A stretch of DNA of 64,000 bases from Symbiodinium natans (GCA_905221605.1 CAJNDS010000354.1:62001-126000), one strand, 5' to 3'. Counted from the stretch's first letter, positions 31,763-42,348 are shown. Numbers and translations: made by a program. The notes: a model not told the origin generated them from the sequence alone.

Positions 31763-32452
31763 CTGTAAGGTTTCGCGAGTTTCTATGGCTGCAGAGAGGG
31801 GCAGGGTTTCAGGGGGAAACATTTCAGGGTGCGAGGGGGGGGGGGAAAGAGTGGCAAGTGTCTAGGAGTCAGAAATTCCCAGAGTGACGGCTAGAGCCTG
31901 TTTGGAATACTCTGCAGCAGGTTAGAGGTATTGCAGGGCTTAATCTGCAGGAGTTTGGCGCCTCTTTGTTCGATCTAAGCACCTTCGGGCCCTCTGCAGG
32001 ACTTGCAGTGTTTACGTAACACGCTTGTGTGAATTTGCTTCTGACCCAAGAGCCCAAAGCCTTAAACTGTTGTTTCTGTACGGCTCTGAACAAAACTGAG
32101 AGGGCATCAGGGTATTGAAGTAGCCTCAAGGCCCAGATGTAGTGCTGTTGTGTGCTGTTGGGGAGTGAGAGATGTGCATTGATGCGGAAGTTGCGCCGTT
32201 TAGAGTCGTTTGGAGTCTTTTAGGGCCTCAATCAAGGTGTCAATTGCCGATCGGGTTTGGGGAGGAGAGGGGGAGGCTTCGGCCGTGTAGTTTATGTAAA
32301 GAGACTACAAGAGAAAGACGACAAACAAGTCGAGGAAGGCGATCACCATTTTTAGATTTTTGGGCTTCAGCACATTAGTACATCCGTGCCATTCCCTGGA
32401 GGAGGTTTCGGAAAGGATGTCTGACCTCACCCTGCTTCCACGATCAGGGTAC

Positions 32453-32547
32453 ATTTTCCATTTCCAGAAGCGAGGGTGAAGGGATGCGCTTTAGAGAGCT
32501 TCCCCTGTCGAAAGGCATGTCCTCGTCTTCGTCTCGGCTCGGCGCAA
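32453..32547 (-). CDS. exon, acidic then Ser/Pro-rich (locus E)
   Basis: Minus exon with acceptor CCATGCAG/TT and donor GAAAAT/GTACCC. It encodes APSRDEDEDMPFDRGSSLKR and IPSPSLLEMEN. It ends in phase 0 and so can join 31,762. It looks like a disordered, possibly phosphorylated linker. Confidence 0.65.
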
Positions 32548-32599
32548 CTGCATGGCCAGGGTCATGAGGTCTATAGGGCTTACACGAGCATGATAACCT

Positions 32600-32973
32600 G
32601 CACTGAACTTCTGACCAACAAGGGCTTTTACTACTATTCCCCAACTGTCTCAGTTTTGTTTGGGTGCTGCATTTTTGCAGAGCTTATGACAGAAGTAAGT
32701 CTTTTTAGGCTCCACGTGCAGCTAGGCAGGCCTCGTATCCCAATGGCAACCCGAAAGAAAAGCTTCTGCCCCGTAGCTTCACAGGTCGCTGCCCAACAGC
32801 CCTCCGAAGTCCGAAGCTGTAAGCCTAAGTTCTCTACTGTCCAAGCTCAAGGTCAGAGACTACAGCAAGCTCAAACCCGCTTCTGGCACGGCACTCGCCT
32901 GGAGCACCGGCACGTTTCGAGGCATCTCCGTCTGCAGGTGCGAGTTCTCGTGTCGGAGCCTCTTTATTGCTAG
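32600..32973 (+). CDS. open frame, doubtful
   Basis: A plus frame is open from about 32,476 to 32,973, with stretches such as PKFSTVQAQGQRLQQAQTRF. Its start overlaps the minus exon at 32,453-32,547. It could be chance or a gene on the other strand. Confidence 0.2.
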
Positions 32974-33258
32974 GGCGTTTAGAGCTTTGAGTTTTGTCGA
33001 TCAGAGGCTCGTTTTCTTCGTGTTTTTTGGTCTCGGTTCCAAGCCAAAACTTTCAACATCTGTCGGATGGCATCCCAAAATCCCGCCAACGCTTCATGCT
33101 TTCTTTCCCCATCCACCGCACAAGAGGTCTGACCCAGCAAAATCATGCTTAAGCGGCTTAAACCTCGCAAGTACATTCTGTTTGGCATTCCGGGCTGATG
33201 CGTGCGCACTGTCTGTAGACCCTCAACGGCGTGAAGCTGTTAGCCTTAGAAACTGTAC

Positions 33259-33369
33259 AAGATGAAGACTCCGGCGTTGCAAACTCGGCGCCTCCACGAC
33301 TGAGAAGCTCGGTGCACGCCTTGCAGCCGGACCTTCTCTTTGAACGGCTTGTGGCTTTTAGTTTTTCCG
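33259..33369 (-). CDS. exon, basic Cys-containing segment (locus E)
   Basis: The minus strand reads EKLKATSRSKRRSGCKACTE then LLSRGGAEFATPESSS. The acceptor is AAGGCAG/CG and the donor TCTT/GTACAG. It has a basic start and a GCKAC pair of cysteines. The opposite strand is open too, but less protein-like. Confidence 0.55.
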
Positions 33370-33638
33370 CTGCCTTAAACATTGTTACAGCCTTCAACAG
33401 GAAGCCCCGAAATCCCGACAAGATCAACATCAACGTGTGTTTCAGGCAGCACCGGGGATATCAGTGGTCTGAAGGGATCTTCGGCTCCAGCAATACCAAG
33501 GGTGTTGTTGCAAGCTTCGGTCTCTGGGCTGGAAAAGGCCTTAATCAAAGCGTTCCACATGAACATCCAAACCCCAAGCTCCAAACTGCAAAGCCCGAAG
33601 TTGCCACCCCCAGGTCTGAATAATCAGCACAACCACCT

Positions 33639-33687
<49 letters not shown>

Positions 33688-33688
33688 C
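33639..33688. repeat. (CAG)n trinucleotide repeat
   Basis: About 16 uninterrupted CAG units. In one frame it would encode poly-Ser and in others poly-Gln or poly-Ala, but no reliable coding frame surrounds it. Confidence 0.95.
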
Positions 33689-34179
33689 AGACAAAAAAAA
33701 ACAAATGCCATCTTCTGTTCATCCCCCGACCTGGCTCATGAGATGTCATCTCCAAAGCCGAGCCCCACCTCCAGGTGAACTGGCAGGGGTTGGTGGTCAA
33801 GCGCCAGGGATGCTTAGGGGTTTGGAGGAAAGGCTTGTTGGGACTTGTTAATCCGCTTCGTTTTGGATGGAGTCCTTTGTCGAAGCTATACCTAATGCAT
33901 GTTTGGGAAAAACTATTGTCGCTCGAGTTCCACATCTAAATGCATTTTCAAGCGAGAAGGGAATCGCATGGAACGGATGAAGCACCGTGCAAACACCCTT
34001 GTCTTTTCCGTGGTACTTTGAACATGTCTCTCGCGAATCCGTGCTTCTCCTTGGAACATTTAAATAGTGCCACAAAGATGTGAAGCGTTGGGTGCCCAAG
34101 GTCAACAAGGTAGCGGCTTGACAGTCGATAGTTAGCATTGGCTTGGAGATCGGTGGCTGCGCATGGTGGGAAATATTGC

Positions 34180-34363
34180 ATATATATATATAAATATATA
34201 TAAATATAAATATATAAATATATAAATATATAAATATATAAATATATAAATATATAAATATATAAATATATAAATATATAAATATATAAATATATAAATA
34301 TATAAATATATAAATATATAAATATATAAATATATAAATATATAAATATATAAATATATAAAT
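34180..34363. repeat. (TATAAATA)n microsatellite left of element E1
   Basis: About 22 tandem TATAAATA octamers running straight into the GGTCACC end of E1. ORFs across it encode only Ile/Tyr repeat peptides. Confidence 0.97.
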
Positions 34364-34627
34364 GGTCACCCACCCCCCCATGATCCACACCTATGGTTTT
34401 CCGGTCTTCGTCTTTGTCTGATTTTCTGTTTTTTCCTCGGAAAAATGTAGTAAAACTGCACTGGAATACAAAAAGCTCTTTTACATTATCCCCTATAAAA
34501 ACACTAGTGTTTTCATGTACATTTTGCTTCTGAAATGTGTGTCTTGTGGCTCCAGAAAGTTTTAGAAGTGCAGCCATTTAGAATTTTAAGGCTTGTGAGG
34601 GTTCAGGAGTTTTATTTTCAAAATTTA

Positions 34628-35574
34628 GATGATCTGCGGAAGGCACCGGGGCTTCCCCAACCATTTCAAATTTTAAGAATCCTTAATATCCTTAGTTTTT
34701 TTGAACGGGCAGCCCTTTTAAGATTTTAAGGGCTTTAAGGTATTTACAGCCATTCAAAATTTGCAGGATTTAAAAGGCTTTAAAGCCCTTAAAAAAACCT
34801 GAAAGCGTTTTATCCCTTAAAATTCTAGAATACCTTAACATTGTAAAAGGGCAGCCGTTCAAAATTAAGGAAGTTACCTGATTTTAGAAGTGAACATCAA
34901 ATCCTTAAACTTTGAAAGGACAGCCATTTACAACTGCAAGAATTAAGGGTTTGTAAAAGTTTACATGGTCTGGGGAAGTCTGGGGAAGGCATCGGGGCTT
35001 CTCCAGACCATTGACAACTTTAAAAATCCTTAATTTCCTAAACGGGCAGCCACTAAAATGTTTAAGCATTTTAAGGTTTTTCAAAGGCTTTAAAACCTTG
35101 AAAATCCTGAGAATGTTTAAACAGAATTTTAAGGATTTTTTATAAGATTTTAAGGGTTTTAAAAGTTCAGATGGTCTGGGGAAGCCCCGGGGCTCCCCAG
35201 ACCATTAAAATTTCATTTTTTTTTGCAAAAAATGGTATGGGGAGGCCCCGGTGCCTTCCCCGGATCATTCAAATATGTAAAAAACACTTGAAACCCTTAA
35301 CCCTAAAAACCAAACCCGAAACCCTTGACACTAAACCCTAACCACTCAGCACCAGACCCTAAACACTAACCCTACAAAGCTTAACACTAAGCCCTTAGCA
35401 CAAACCCTAAACACTTAACACCAAACCAACACCACACCCTAAAAACTAAACCCTAAACATTACACACTAAACCCTACACACTAAACCCTGAACACTAAAC
35501 CCTAGACCCTAAACATAAGGATTTTTAAAGTTGTCAATGGTCTGGGGAAGCCCCGGTGCCTTCCCCAGATCATT
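34628..35574. repeat. five copies of a 35-50 bp hairpin (inside E1)
   Basis: Copies at about 34,628, 34,965, 35,171, 35,232 and 35,536 share an imperfect palindrome: ATGGTCTGGGGAAGSCCCG against its complement CTTCCCCAGACCAT. The spacers are AT-rich, full of TTTTAAGG, and differ between copies. A degenerate relative is at 43,268-43,304. Confidence 0.85.
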
Positions 35575-35835
35575 TAAAATTTGTAAAAATCCTTAGAACC
35601 CTTAACCCTAAAAACCAAGCCCGAAACGCTTAACACTAAACCCTGAACACTCAGCACTAGACCCTAAACACTAACCCTTAAAAACTTAACACTAAGCCCT
35701 TAGCACAAACCCCAAATACTTAACACGAAACCCTAAACGCTTAAGCATAAACCCTAAACACTACACCCTAAAAACTAAACCCCAAACATTACACACTACA
35801 CCCTACACACTAAACCCTGAACACTAAACCCTAAA
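35290..35835. repeat. degenerate ACACTAAACCCT repeats (inside E1)
   Basis: Two blocks (35,290-35,515 and 35,585-35,835), separated by the fifth hairpin, consist of 12-14 bp ACACTAAACCCTA-type units. They are a telomere-like heptamer extended with ACACT. The blocks are related to each other, so the hairpin and the array were duplicated together. Confidence 0.85.
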
Positions 35836-35845
35836 TGGCGAACAT

Positions 35846-36480
35846 GGGCCCGGACTCCAGACTCCAGATTGCCAGAAAAATCTGGAGTACCCGGGCCCCG
35901 GACTCCAGACTCCAGATTTCCAGAAGAAATCTGGAGTACCCGGGCCCGGACTCCAGACTCCAGATATCCAGAAAAAATCTGGAGTACCTGGGGGCCCCAG
36001 ACTCCAGACTCCTTCTGGAAATCTGGGGCCCCGGACTCCAGACTCCAGATTTCCAGAAAAAATCTGGAGTACCCGGGGGCCCCAGACTCCAGACTCCAGA
36101 TTTCCAGAAAAAATCTGGAGTACCGGGGCCCCGGACTCCAGACTCCAGATTTCCAGAAAAAATCTGGAGTACCCGGGGCCCCAGACTCCAGACTCCAGAT
36201 TTCCAGAAAAAATCTGGAGTACCCGCGGCCCCAGACTCCAGATTACAGACTCCAGAATCTGGAGTCCAGGGTCCCGGCACTCCAGATTTTTTCTTGAAAT
36301 CTGGAGTCTGGAGTCTGGTGCTACTCCAGATTTTTTCTGGAAATCTGGAGTCTGGAGTCTGGAGGTGCTCCAGATTTTTCTGGAAATCTGGAGTCTGGAG
36401 TCGTACTCCAGATTTTTTCTGGAAATCTGGAGTCTGGAGTCTGGGGGTACTTCTGGAAATCTGGAGTCTGGAGTCCCCCA
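35846..36480. repeat. ACTCCAGAT/ATCTGGAGT hairpin array (inside E1)
   Basis: Roughly eight direct units of about 56 bp, each a hairpin with a GACTCCAGATTTCCAG arm and an A-rich loop, are followed from about 36,270 by inverted units. The whole is therefore a palindrome of palindromes. Long open frames on both strands here (up to 388 codons) are produced by the repeat alone. Confidence 0.92.
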
Positions 36481-36599
36481 CCCTCCCAAAACCAGGTTTC
36501 CGAGGCCAAATGTGTGGATCATGGGGGGGGGGGGCGAGCATAAAAATATATATAGTCACCCCCCCCTACGACAGACCCCGGAATTGTATTTCCAGTCTG

Positions 36600-37275
36600 T
36601 CCAGGAAGGGGGGGGACCAACACTCCAAAATTCCTCGAGTTTCCAAAAAATCCAAAAATCCGGATTTTTGGAAACTCGAGCGGGAGCCTCAAAATCCAAA
36701 AACCCTAAATTCCTCGGGTTTCCAAAAATCCAAAATTCCAAAAAATCCAACCCAAGTTTCGGATTTTTGGAAACTCGAGCGGGAGCCTCAAAATCCAAGA
36801 ATCGAGCTCCCGCTCGAGTTTCCAAAATTCCAAAAACCCAAAAAACCCACCCCAAGGTTTGGATTTTTGGAAACTCGAGCGGGAGCCTCAAAATCCAAAA
36901 ATCCAAAATTCCTCGAGTTTCCAAAAATCCAAAAATCCAAAATCCCAACCCAAGTTTCGGATTTTTGGAAACTCGAGGAATTTTGGACTTTTGGATTTTG
37001 AGGCTCCCGCTCGAGTTTCCAAAATCCAAACCTTGGGGTGGGTTTTTTGGGTTTTTGGAATTTTGGAAGCTCGAGCGGGAGCTCGATTTTTCGATTTTGA
37101 GGCTCCCGCTCGAGTTTCCAAAAATCCGAAACTTGGGTTGGAGTTGTTGGATTTTTGGAATTTCGGAAACGCTAGCAGGAGCTCGAATTTTGGATTTTGA
37201 GGCTCCCGCTCGAGTTTCCAAAAATCCAATCCTTGGGGTGTGCATTTTGGATTTTTGGAAATTTGGAAGTGAGAT
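36600..37275. repeat. palindromic array around CTCGAG (inside E2)
   Basis: Units built from TTTTTGGAAACTCGAGCGGG and its complement, spaced by AAAATCC runs. The first half runs forward and the second half (from about 36,965) is inverted, mirroring the layout of the array in E1 with unrelated sequence. ORFs here are repeat artefacts. Confidence 0.9.
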
Positions 37276-37294
37276 TTTTTCAGGGGTTCTACAC

Positions 37295-37347
37295 GGTTTA
37301 GGGTTTAGGGTTTAGTGTTTGGGGTTTAGGGTTGAGGGTTTAGGGAT
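37295..37347. repeat. degenerate TTTAGGG array (inside E2)
   Basis: About seven TTTAGGG-type units with substitutions, between the two repeat modules of E2. Confidence 0.85.
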
Positions 37348-37349
37348 TT

Positions 37350-38290
37350 TACTCAGATTCCTTCTCATGTAACAGGACTTCTATGAATGATAACCGGTTC
37401 TTTTCAATTCGTTAAGGGTTCCTATTCATTTTAATAGGCTTCCTATTTACTTTTATCGGTTCCGAGATTTTTTGATAGCATTCCTACGAATTCAATGATT
37501 CCTATCAATTTTAGGGTTCTTATTCATGTTAATGGCATTCGTATTAATGTCAATAGAGGTCTCATTCGTTTGAAAGGAATTCGTTTGAAAGGAATTCCTA
37601 TTGGTTTAGGCTCATAGTCATTTAGCAGGGTTCCTGAAATTGATCTGAATCTTCTTGCATTACAAAATAATTAGGAACCATATGAAACTTTATTGGAATC
37701 CTATGAAAATAAGTAGGAACCTTTCGGAATCCTACCGAAATTTATCGGATAAGCTAATAGGAAGCCTATTAAAATGAATAGGAACCCTTAACAAATCAAA
37801 AGAACGTGGTGAAGATTAATAGGAACTAATAGGACTCCTATGAAAAATGAGATTCGCAACAACAAGAATTAATAGAGCTCTTACTCATGTCCATTGGATT
37901 CGTGTTAATTTTAATAGGGATCTCATTCATTGAAAGGGATTCCTATTGGTTTAGGCTCATATTAATTTTAGTAGGATTCCTAGTAGGGTCCTCTTCAGTT
38001 TATTAGGATTCTTATCAATTATAAGAAGGTTCTCATTGATTTTAATCGGGTTTCTATGGATTTAAGTAGAGGATTCCTATTTGTGTTCGTAAGATTCCAA
38101 TAAATTTTCATAGTTTGCCTATTTTTGATACGGCTCCTACAAATGTAATATGATTCCTATCAACTTTAAATACGGTTCTGTCATTTGAATAGGGTTTCCG
38201 TTGAATTTAATGGTATTAAGGCTTCTCATTCATTTTAAAGGGTTTCCCCTTCATTTAATAAGCTTCCTATTAAAACAAAATGAATCCTAT
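37350..38290. repeat. AT-rich TTCCTATT/AATAGGAA array (inside E2)
   Basis: About 30-bp degenerate units of the type ATTCCTATTNATTTTAATAGG occur in both orientations over nearly 1 kb. The block is much richer in AT than the surroundings. No gene is seen. Confidence 0.85.
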
Positions 38291-38387
38291 GCACCCCACT
38301 GTGTGCAGCTATGCTGTCCGTCGCGCCCTCAGCCTTTTTTTCGCTTCCGGGGTCTGTCGAAGGGGGGGGGGGTGAGCATATATATAT

Positions 38388-38893
38388 GTGGTTTCAGCGT
38401 CGAGCGTCCGGGCCCCCCCCCCCCCCCCCCCATGGTATCCCCCCCCCCCCCCCCAAGCCTACTCTACGGTCCCTAAACCCTAAACCCTAAACCCTAAACC
38501 CCTAAACCGTAAACCTAAACCCTAAACCCTAAACCTAAAACCTAAAACCCTAACCTTAAGTCTTAAAAACCTTAAACCCTAAACCCTAAAACCCTGAACC
38601 CTAAACCCTAACCCTAAAACCAACCCCCAACCACACCACAGGGGGGGGGGGGGCTCCTCTTAGTACCCCATCCGCGGGGAAAACCCTAAACCCTAAACCC
38701 CTAAACCCTAAAACCCTAACCCTAAACCCTAAAACCTAAAACCCTAAAACCCTAAACCCTAAACCCTAAAACCCTAAAACCAACCCCCAACCCACCACAG
38801 GGGGGGGGGGTACATTGGGGGGGGGGTAGGGGGGGGGGGGGGTAGGGGGGGGGGGGTGGGGGGGAGGGGGGGGGGCCCGCCGGGGCTGAATCA
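38388..38893. mobile_element. E2b: short inverted-repeat unit carrying telomere-type arrays
   Basis: The left side TTTCAGC...CGGGCCCCC (38,391-38,420) is mirrored imperfectly by GGGGGCCCGCC...GCTGAA (38,871-38,890), with AT-tracts outside. Inside, two CCCTAAA blocks (38,468-38,625 and 38,685-38,790) each end in a CCAACCCCCAAC/CACCACAGGGG motif, so the interior is a direct duplication. Very long G and C tracts are present; their exact lengths may be unreliable. It is less certain as an element than E0-E3. Confidence 0.55.
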
Positions 38894-38914
38894 ATATATA
38901 TATATATATAATAT

Positions 38915-40142
38915 CGTAACCCCCCCCCCCTCCCCCAAAGATCCACCTATTTTGGCTGTACAAGATAGGACATTATACAAAAAATAGAATATTCACGTAA
39001 CCCGGAACCATCTGCTTAACATTTATTAGGATTTTAAGGGGCAAACACATGACGATAAAAGATTGAAATCAGATACTTGAGCGAGGCCCCGCGAATTTAA
39101 GTCGCATTTAAGAATTTAAGTTGAATGCGAACAAGGCCCTCTGAATTGTAAATCTGCATTTCAAAGTTTAAGTTAAATGCAGCCAAGCCCCGGCAACCTA
39201 TAGGGTTTAAACCCTATTGGCGTAAGGTTTAGGCAGTACCTAGGAGTAGAACCTTATAACCCCCTGTGATTTAGGTATTTAAACCTAAGCCCATTTAGGT
39301 TTAAGGTTGAGGCATTTAAACCTTAGCCCTAAACTTTTATGGTCTGAACCCTAAAGCCCTATAGGGCCCAAAAAGGCTCAAAGGTTTTAAGCCCCTAGGA
39401 ACTGAAGGTATACATGCCCAGACCTTAGGTTTGTAAACCATTAAACCCGAAAACGTTGAAAGGTTTAGGGTCTTTTCAGGGTTTATCTCCAAAACCGTCA
39501 CGGGGTCAGCCCTATAAAGTTTAGACCCTATAGGGTTTACAGGTTTCGGGTTTAAGGAGGCATTGTCTATAGGAGTAGAACCTTATAACCCTGAAGGGCT
39601 TGAGACTTAAATCCCTAAACCTCAAATCCCGTAGGGTTATGCTTATGTTTGCAGGGCTTGCCTCCTGTGAAAATGCAAAGAGAAAGTAAAGAAGTACCCA
39701 CATCATGTATGTATCTAGGGTACAAGTATTGTATATAAAACACATATAAAAAAGAAGGCATAAGGTGATGGAAAAAAAAGATCTGCTGCAAGTGCCGGGG
39801 ATGCGAGAATACTGTGAGCAAATATCTTTTCACTATTCCCTGAGACCGCCAGAAGTTTTTTCAGATACTTTACGGTTGCATTCTTGTTTTCAGGGTGCTT
39901 CAGGTGGTTGTGGCTGTTATATCTTAAGATAGCGGGGTTTAGGGTGGTTTTGAGTGAAAGACTAGTGAAAGGGGTACGTACTCCAGAAGGTTTTGTTTTG
40001 ATACTATACTGATGTATTTGTGTTTTTCAGGATGTTTCAGGTGGCTGTACGTCTCGTCAGGAGAAACGACAAACATGCTGCGGGAACTGTGTTGTCTATT
40101 GCAAGTCTCTAAAACGGTGGATCTTTGGGGGGGGGGGGTGGC
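38915..40142. mobile_element. E3: inverted-repeat element
   Basis: A C tract with CCCCCAAAGATCCACC (38,932-38,947) is mirrored by GGTGGATCTTTGGGGG and a G tract with GGTGGC (40,116-40,142). This is a 16-bp perfect inverted pair. TA tracts lie outside both ends. The shared GATCCAC links it to E1. The interior has degenerate GGTTTAAACC and TTTAAGTTGAATG units, with no transposase frame. The length is about 1.23 kb. Confidence 0.78.
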
Positions 40143-40195
40143 ATATATATCTATATATACACATACATCTACATACACATATACATATACGCGGG
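40143..40195. repeat. TA/CA-rich tract right of element E3
   Basis: (TA)n and ACATA-type units follow E3 directly. A 19-bp perfect palindrome-like sequence (CATGGTGT, loop GTG, ACACCATG) lies a little beyond, near 40,230. Confidence 0.85.
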
Positions 40196-40527
40196 GCAGT
40201 TGGCTGTCCTAAGAAGCTTCGTGCCCATGGTGTGTGACACCATGATCAGCACTAACCAACCTTAAACTTAAAATGTCCAGGCCCTCAACTCCTATTCCGC
40301 AACCCCCTCAACTGCAAAGTCCAAAACGCTGAGGGAAGCTCATGGAGTCGAACTTGTTCAGGACGTCTGCGGTGTCTGTGGTGTCAGTGCTCCTGCGGGG
40401 CGCATCGAGAATTATCTAGGAGCCCTAGACCGAGAACCCATTTTTTGTCGCCGCTGAGCAATGGCCCTACAAGAAACCTGCCGGATTCCCAGATACCACA
40501 GAAGACAATAAAAATGAACTCAGAGTA

Positions 40528-40582
40528 CCCCCCCGCCCCCCCCCCCCCCCCCCCCCCGCCCCCCCCCCCCCCGCCCCCCCCA
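40528..40582. repeat. C homopolymer tract
   Basis: About 55 bp of C with single A, T or G interruptions. Such tracts (also at 4,425, 8,946, 38,413, 44,440, 46,726, 53,022 and 60,200) recur through the window. Confidence 0.95.
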
Positions 40583-40601
40583 CGAACCGGAAGTTAAGTG
40601 T

Positions 40602-41098
40602 TCATAAGGATTGCTGTTTCTGGGACCTTCTGGGATTGTATGTTTTTTTTTGTATTGATGGGTCCGGGCCTATCCTAGCCACTGCTCTCAGTAGTTCAGC
40701 CCGCAAAAGCTGATCCATGCACTCTTGGACCATCTTGTAACCAGCAACAGCTGAGAAAGGCTGTTGCTTCCATGCACCCTGGCAAGGCTGAACAACTGCT
40801 CTGTACTTAGCCAACAGCCGCCGCAAATTTAGCTGCGCTTTTGCTTCATCTCATGCTCAGCCATGGCTAGCAAGGGTTGACTTTGAAGTAAAGCAAGCAT
40901 GTATGGAACTATCGAAGTGTTTTTTGGATTGAAAGTTGAAGTAAACTCAGGGAATTGGACTTGAGGCAGGCCGCTACAAGGTTCAGGGTTTGGGCAAACG
41001 GGCCCTCGAGTCTCGAAGCCGCCCCAGAACAACCCACACTCTTTCCCCCTTCGGGGAGTGTGCGCCTGGGCTGCAGCTTCAGGGACTTGCGCGGCTCC
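40602..41098 (-). CDS. frame-broken coding segment, unknown protein (locus F)
   Basis: After acceptor CTAAGAG/GGA the minus strand reads AAQVPEAAAQAHTPRRGKEC, later FTSTFNPKNTSIVPYMLALL and LAMAEHEMKQ, and hits a stop at 40,829. The next frame, from a CGCAG at about 40,832, continues as LNLRRLLAKYRAVVQPCQGA and MVQECMDQLLRAELLRAVAR. No spacer separates the two, so an indel or a hidden short intron is likely. Both parts are clearly protein-like, and the family is unknown. Confidence 0.58.
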
Positions 41099-41297
41099 CT
41101 CTTAGGGGCTGGCGGCCTCACGAGGTGGCTTTTGATCCCATCCATCAGACATTGAAGCTAGCTCCCAAGAATTCCTACACACCCAAAGCCTTCAAGAAGA
41201 CTTAGCTCTGACACGAAGCCCGCCCCAAGTTGTAACCTACATCCAGCCAAAGCCAGCCACAAGCCACAACTTTTAATTAGGCCTTCACGTCGGGCGT

Positions 41298-41654
41298 TCA
41301 AATCGGGCTTTCGGACGAAGGCTTTAAGGCACCCCTCGATGCCACTCGCACCTCTGTGCAGTCATCATGCTCCACTGCACTAAGCGGTGTGAAAGCGTGC
41401 CCACCAGTCTTCCACACAAGCGCCCGGGCTTGAGCATTCAAGAAGACGATGAACAATCGCTCGACTTCAGCATGTCGTTTGAAGAGCGGAGTCTTGCCAG
41501 AATGGCTAGTGTCTATCGGCGTCCAGAGCAAAGCGATCATAAGCGGTCATTTGCCGTCCTCGCTGTGCGCTGCAGAGTGGGTGTCTTCTTGCTGTTTTTT
41601 AGTTACGCCGGCCTCTTTGCTTGGGCTTGTTCCAAAGCCCGTATGAGCAGTTGA
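41298..41654. CDS. region open on both strands, unknown
   Basis: The minus frame (41,298-41,540) reads ERLFIVFLNAQARALVWKTG. The plus frame (41,367-41,654) starts at a real ATG and reads LSIQEDDEQSLDFSMSFEER, with a hydrophobic VGVFLLFFSYAGLFAWAC near its end. Both look like protein. Most neighbouring exons are on the minus strand, but the plus frame would make a plausible small membrane protein. Confidence 0.4.
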
Positions 41655-42348
41655 ACCATTAGCAAAATCCTGCTGCAGTTGCATGCAGCAAAGACCCAGC
41701 ACCAGCACAAACAATGTCCCATAGATATCGATGCATGCAAGTCACGCTACTGTGGTCACATCCAAACTTCCATGCCGAGTTGCTCACTACACTGGTGCCG
41801 TCATTAATCATTGTTACATGTTTGGGCCGTTAGAACTGTTAGAGCCACTAGGGTGAGAGCCGTTGCTCCACTCAAAATGGGGCCTTGAGGATAATGCTGG
41901 CTTCTGCATACCTGTCTCACGCATGACGCATGTCTCCTGACGAGTGTTAGGCTTATACTGTCAGCCCATTGCAAGAAACCGGGACGCGAAAACAAACCCT
42001 AAGCCCTCCCACGAACCCTAAGCCCCCGACCACGAAGCCTTAACAACCGCTAGAAGCCTCGTGGCCAAAGGCCCAGAGTTGCCCGGAAGCGTCGACTTGG
42101 CGCGGGACCCCTGGCAGTTTCAGTGAGTTTCGACTTGATGGGTTTCAAGTTACCCTGAACCTTTTGAACCGCAGACCTCCAACCCAAGACCTTTTCCCCA
42201 AACTGTCTAACACTCAAAAACCACAGCCTTTGGCAACTCGGGTGTAGAATTTCGGCTAGAACACAGCTATGGGATGGCTTATGGGCAAACATGGCTTTGA
42301 TATTCTCACGATAGAACCGAGCGCCTGCGACTGACGCCAACCCACGTC

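Larger units (their letters stand above)
34364..36539. mobile_element. E1: inverted-repeat element with two palindrome modules
   Basis: The left end GGTCACC plus a C tract and ATGATCCACAC (34,364-34,390) is mirrored by GTGTGGATCAT plus a G tract and GCGAGC (36,512-36,539). After the homopolymer, 11 terminal bases are identical in inverted orientation. Both ends abut TA tracts. Inside are five TGGTCTGGGGAAG...CTTCCCCAGACCA hairpins, ACACTAAACCCT-type repeats, and an ATCTGGAGT/ACTCCAGAT hairpin array. No transposase is present. The length is about 2.18 kb. Confidence 0.8.
36555..38377. mobile_element. E2: inverted-repeat element
   Basis: The left end GTCACC plus a C tract and TACGACAGACCCCGGAA (36,555-36,583) is mirrored by TTCCGGGGTCTGTCGAA plus a G tract and GGTGAGC (38,345-38,377), with one mismatch in 17. 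Only 15 bp of AT-tract separate it from E1 and 10 bp from E2b. The inside holds a CTCGAG-centred palindrome array, telomere-type repeats, and an AT-rich TTCCTATT array. No transposase frame was found. Confidence 0.8.

Noticed and set aside
35846-36480. Regularly spaced repeats that could suggest a CRISPR array
   Set aside because: Units are contiguous hairpins without unique spacers, in an apparently eukaryotic genome.
35824-37315. Very long ORFs (up to 388 codons) on both strands
   Set aside because: They cover the ACTCCAGAT and CTCGAG hairpin arrays and encode only the repeat in both directions; the apparent peptide repeats arise from unit lengths near a multiple of three.
38943-38960. CCTATTTTGGCTGTACAAG, resembling the dinoflagellate spliced leader
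   Set aside because: It differs from the DinoSL by insertions and substitutions, lies at the end of E3 beside its inverted repeat, and has no coding sequence after it.
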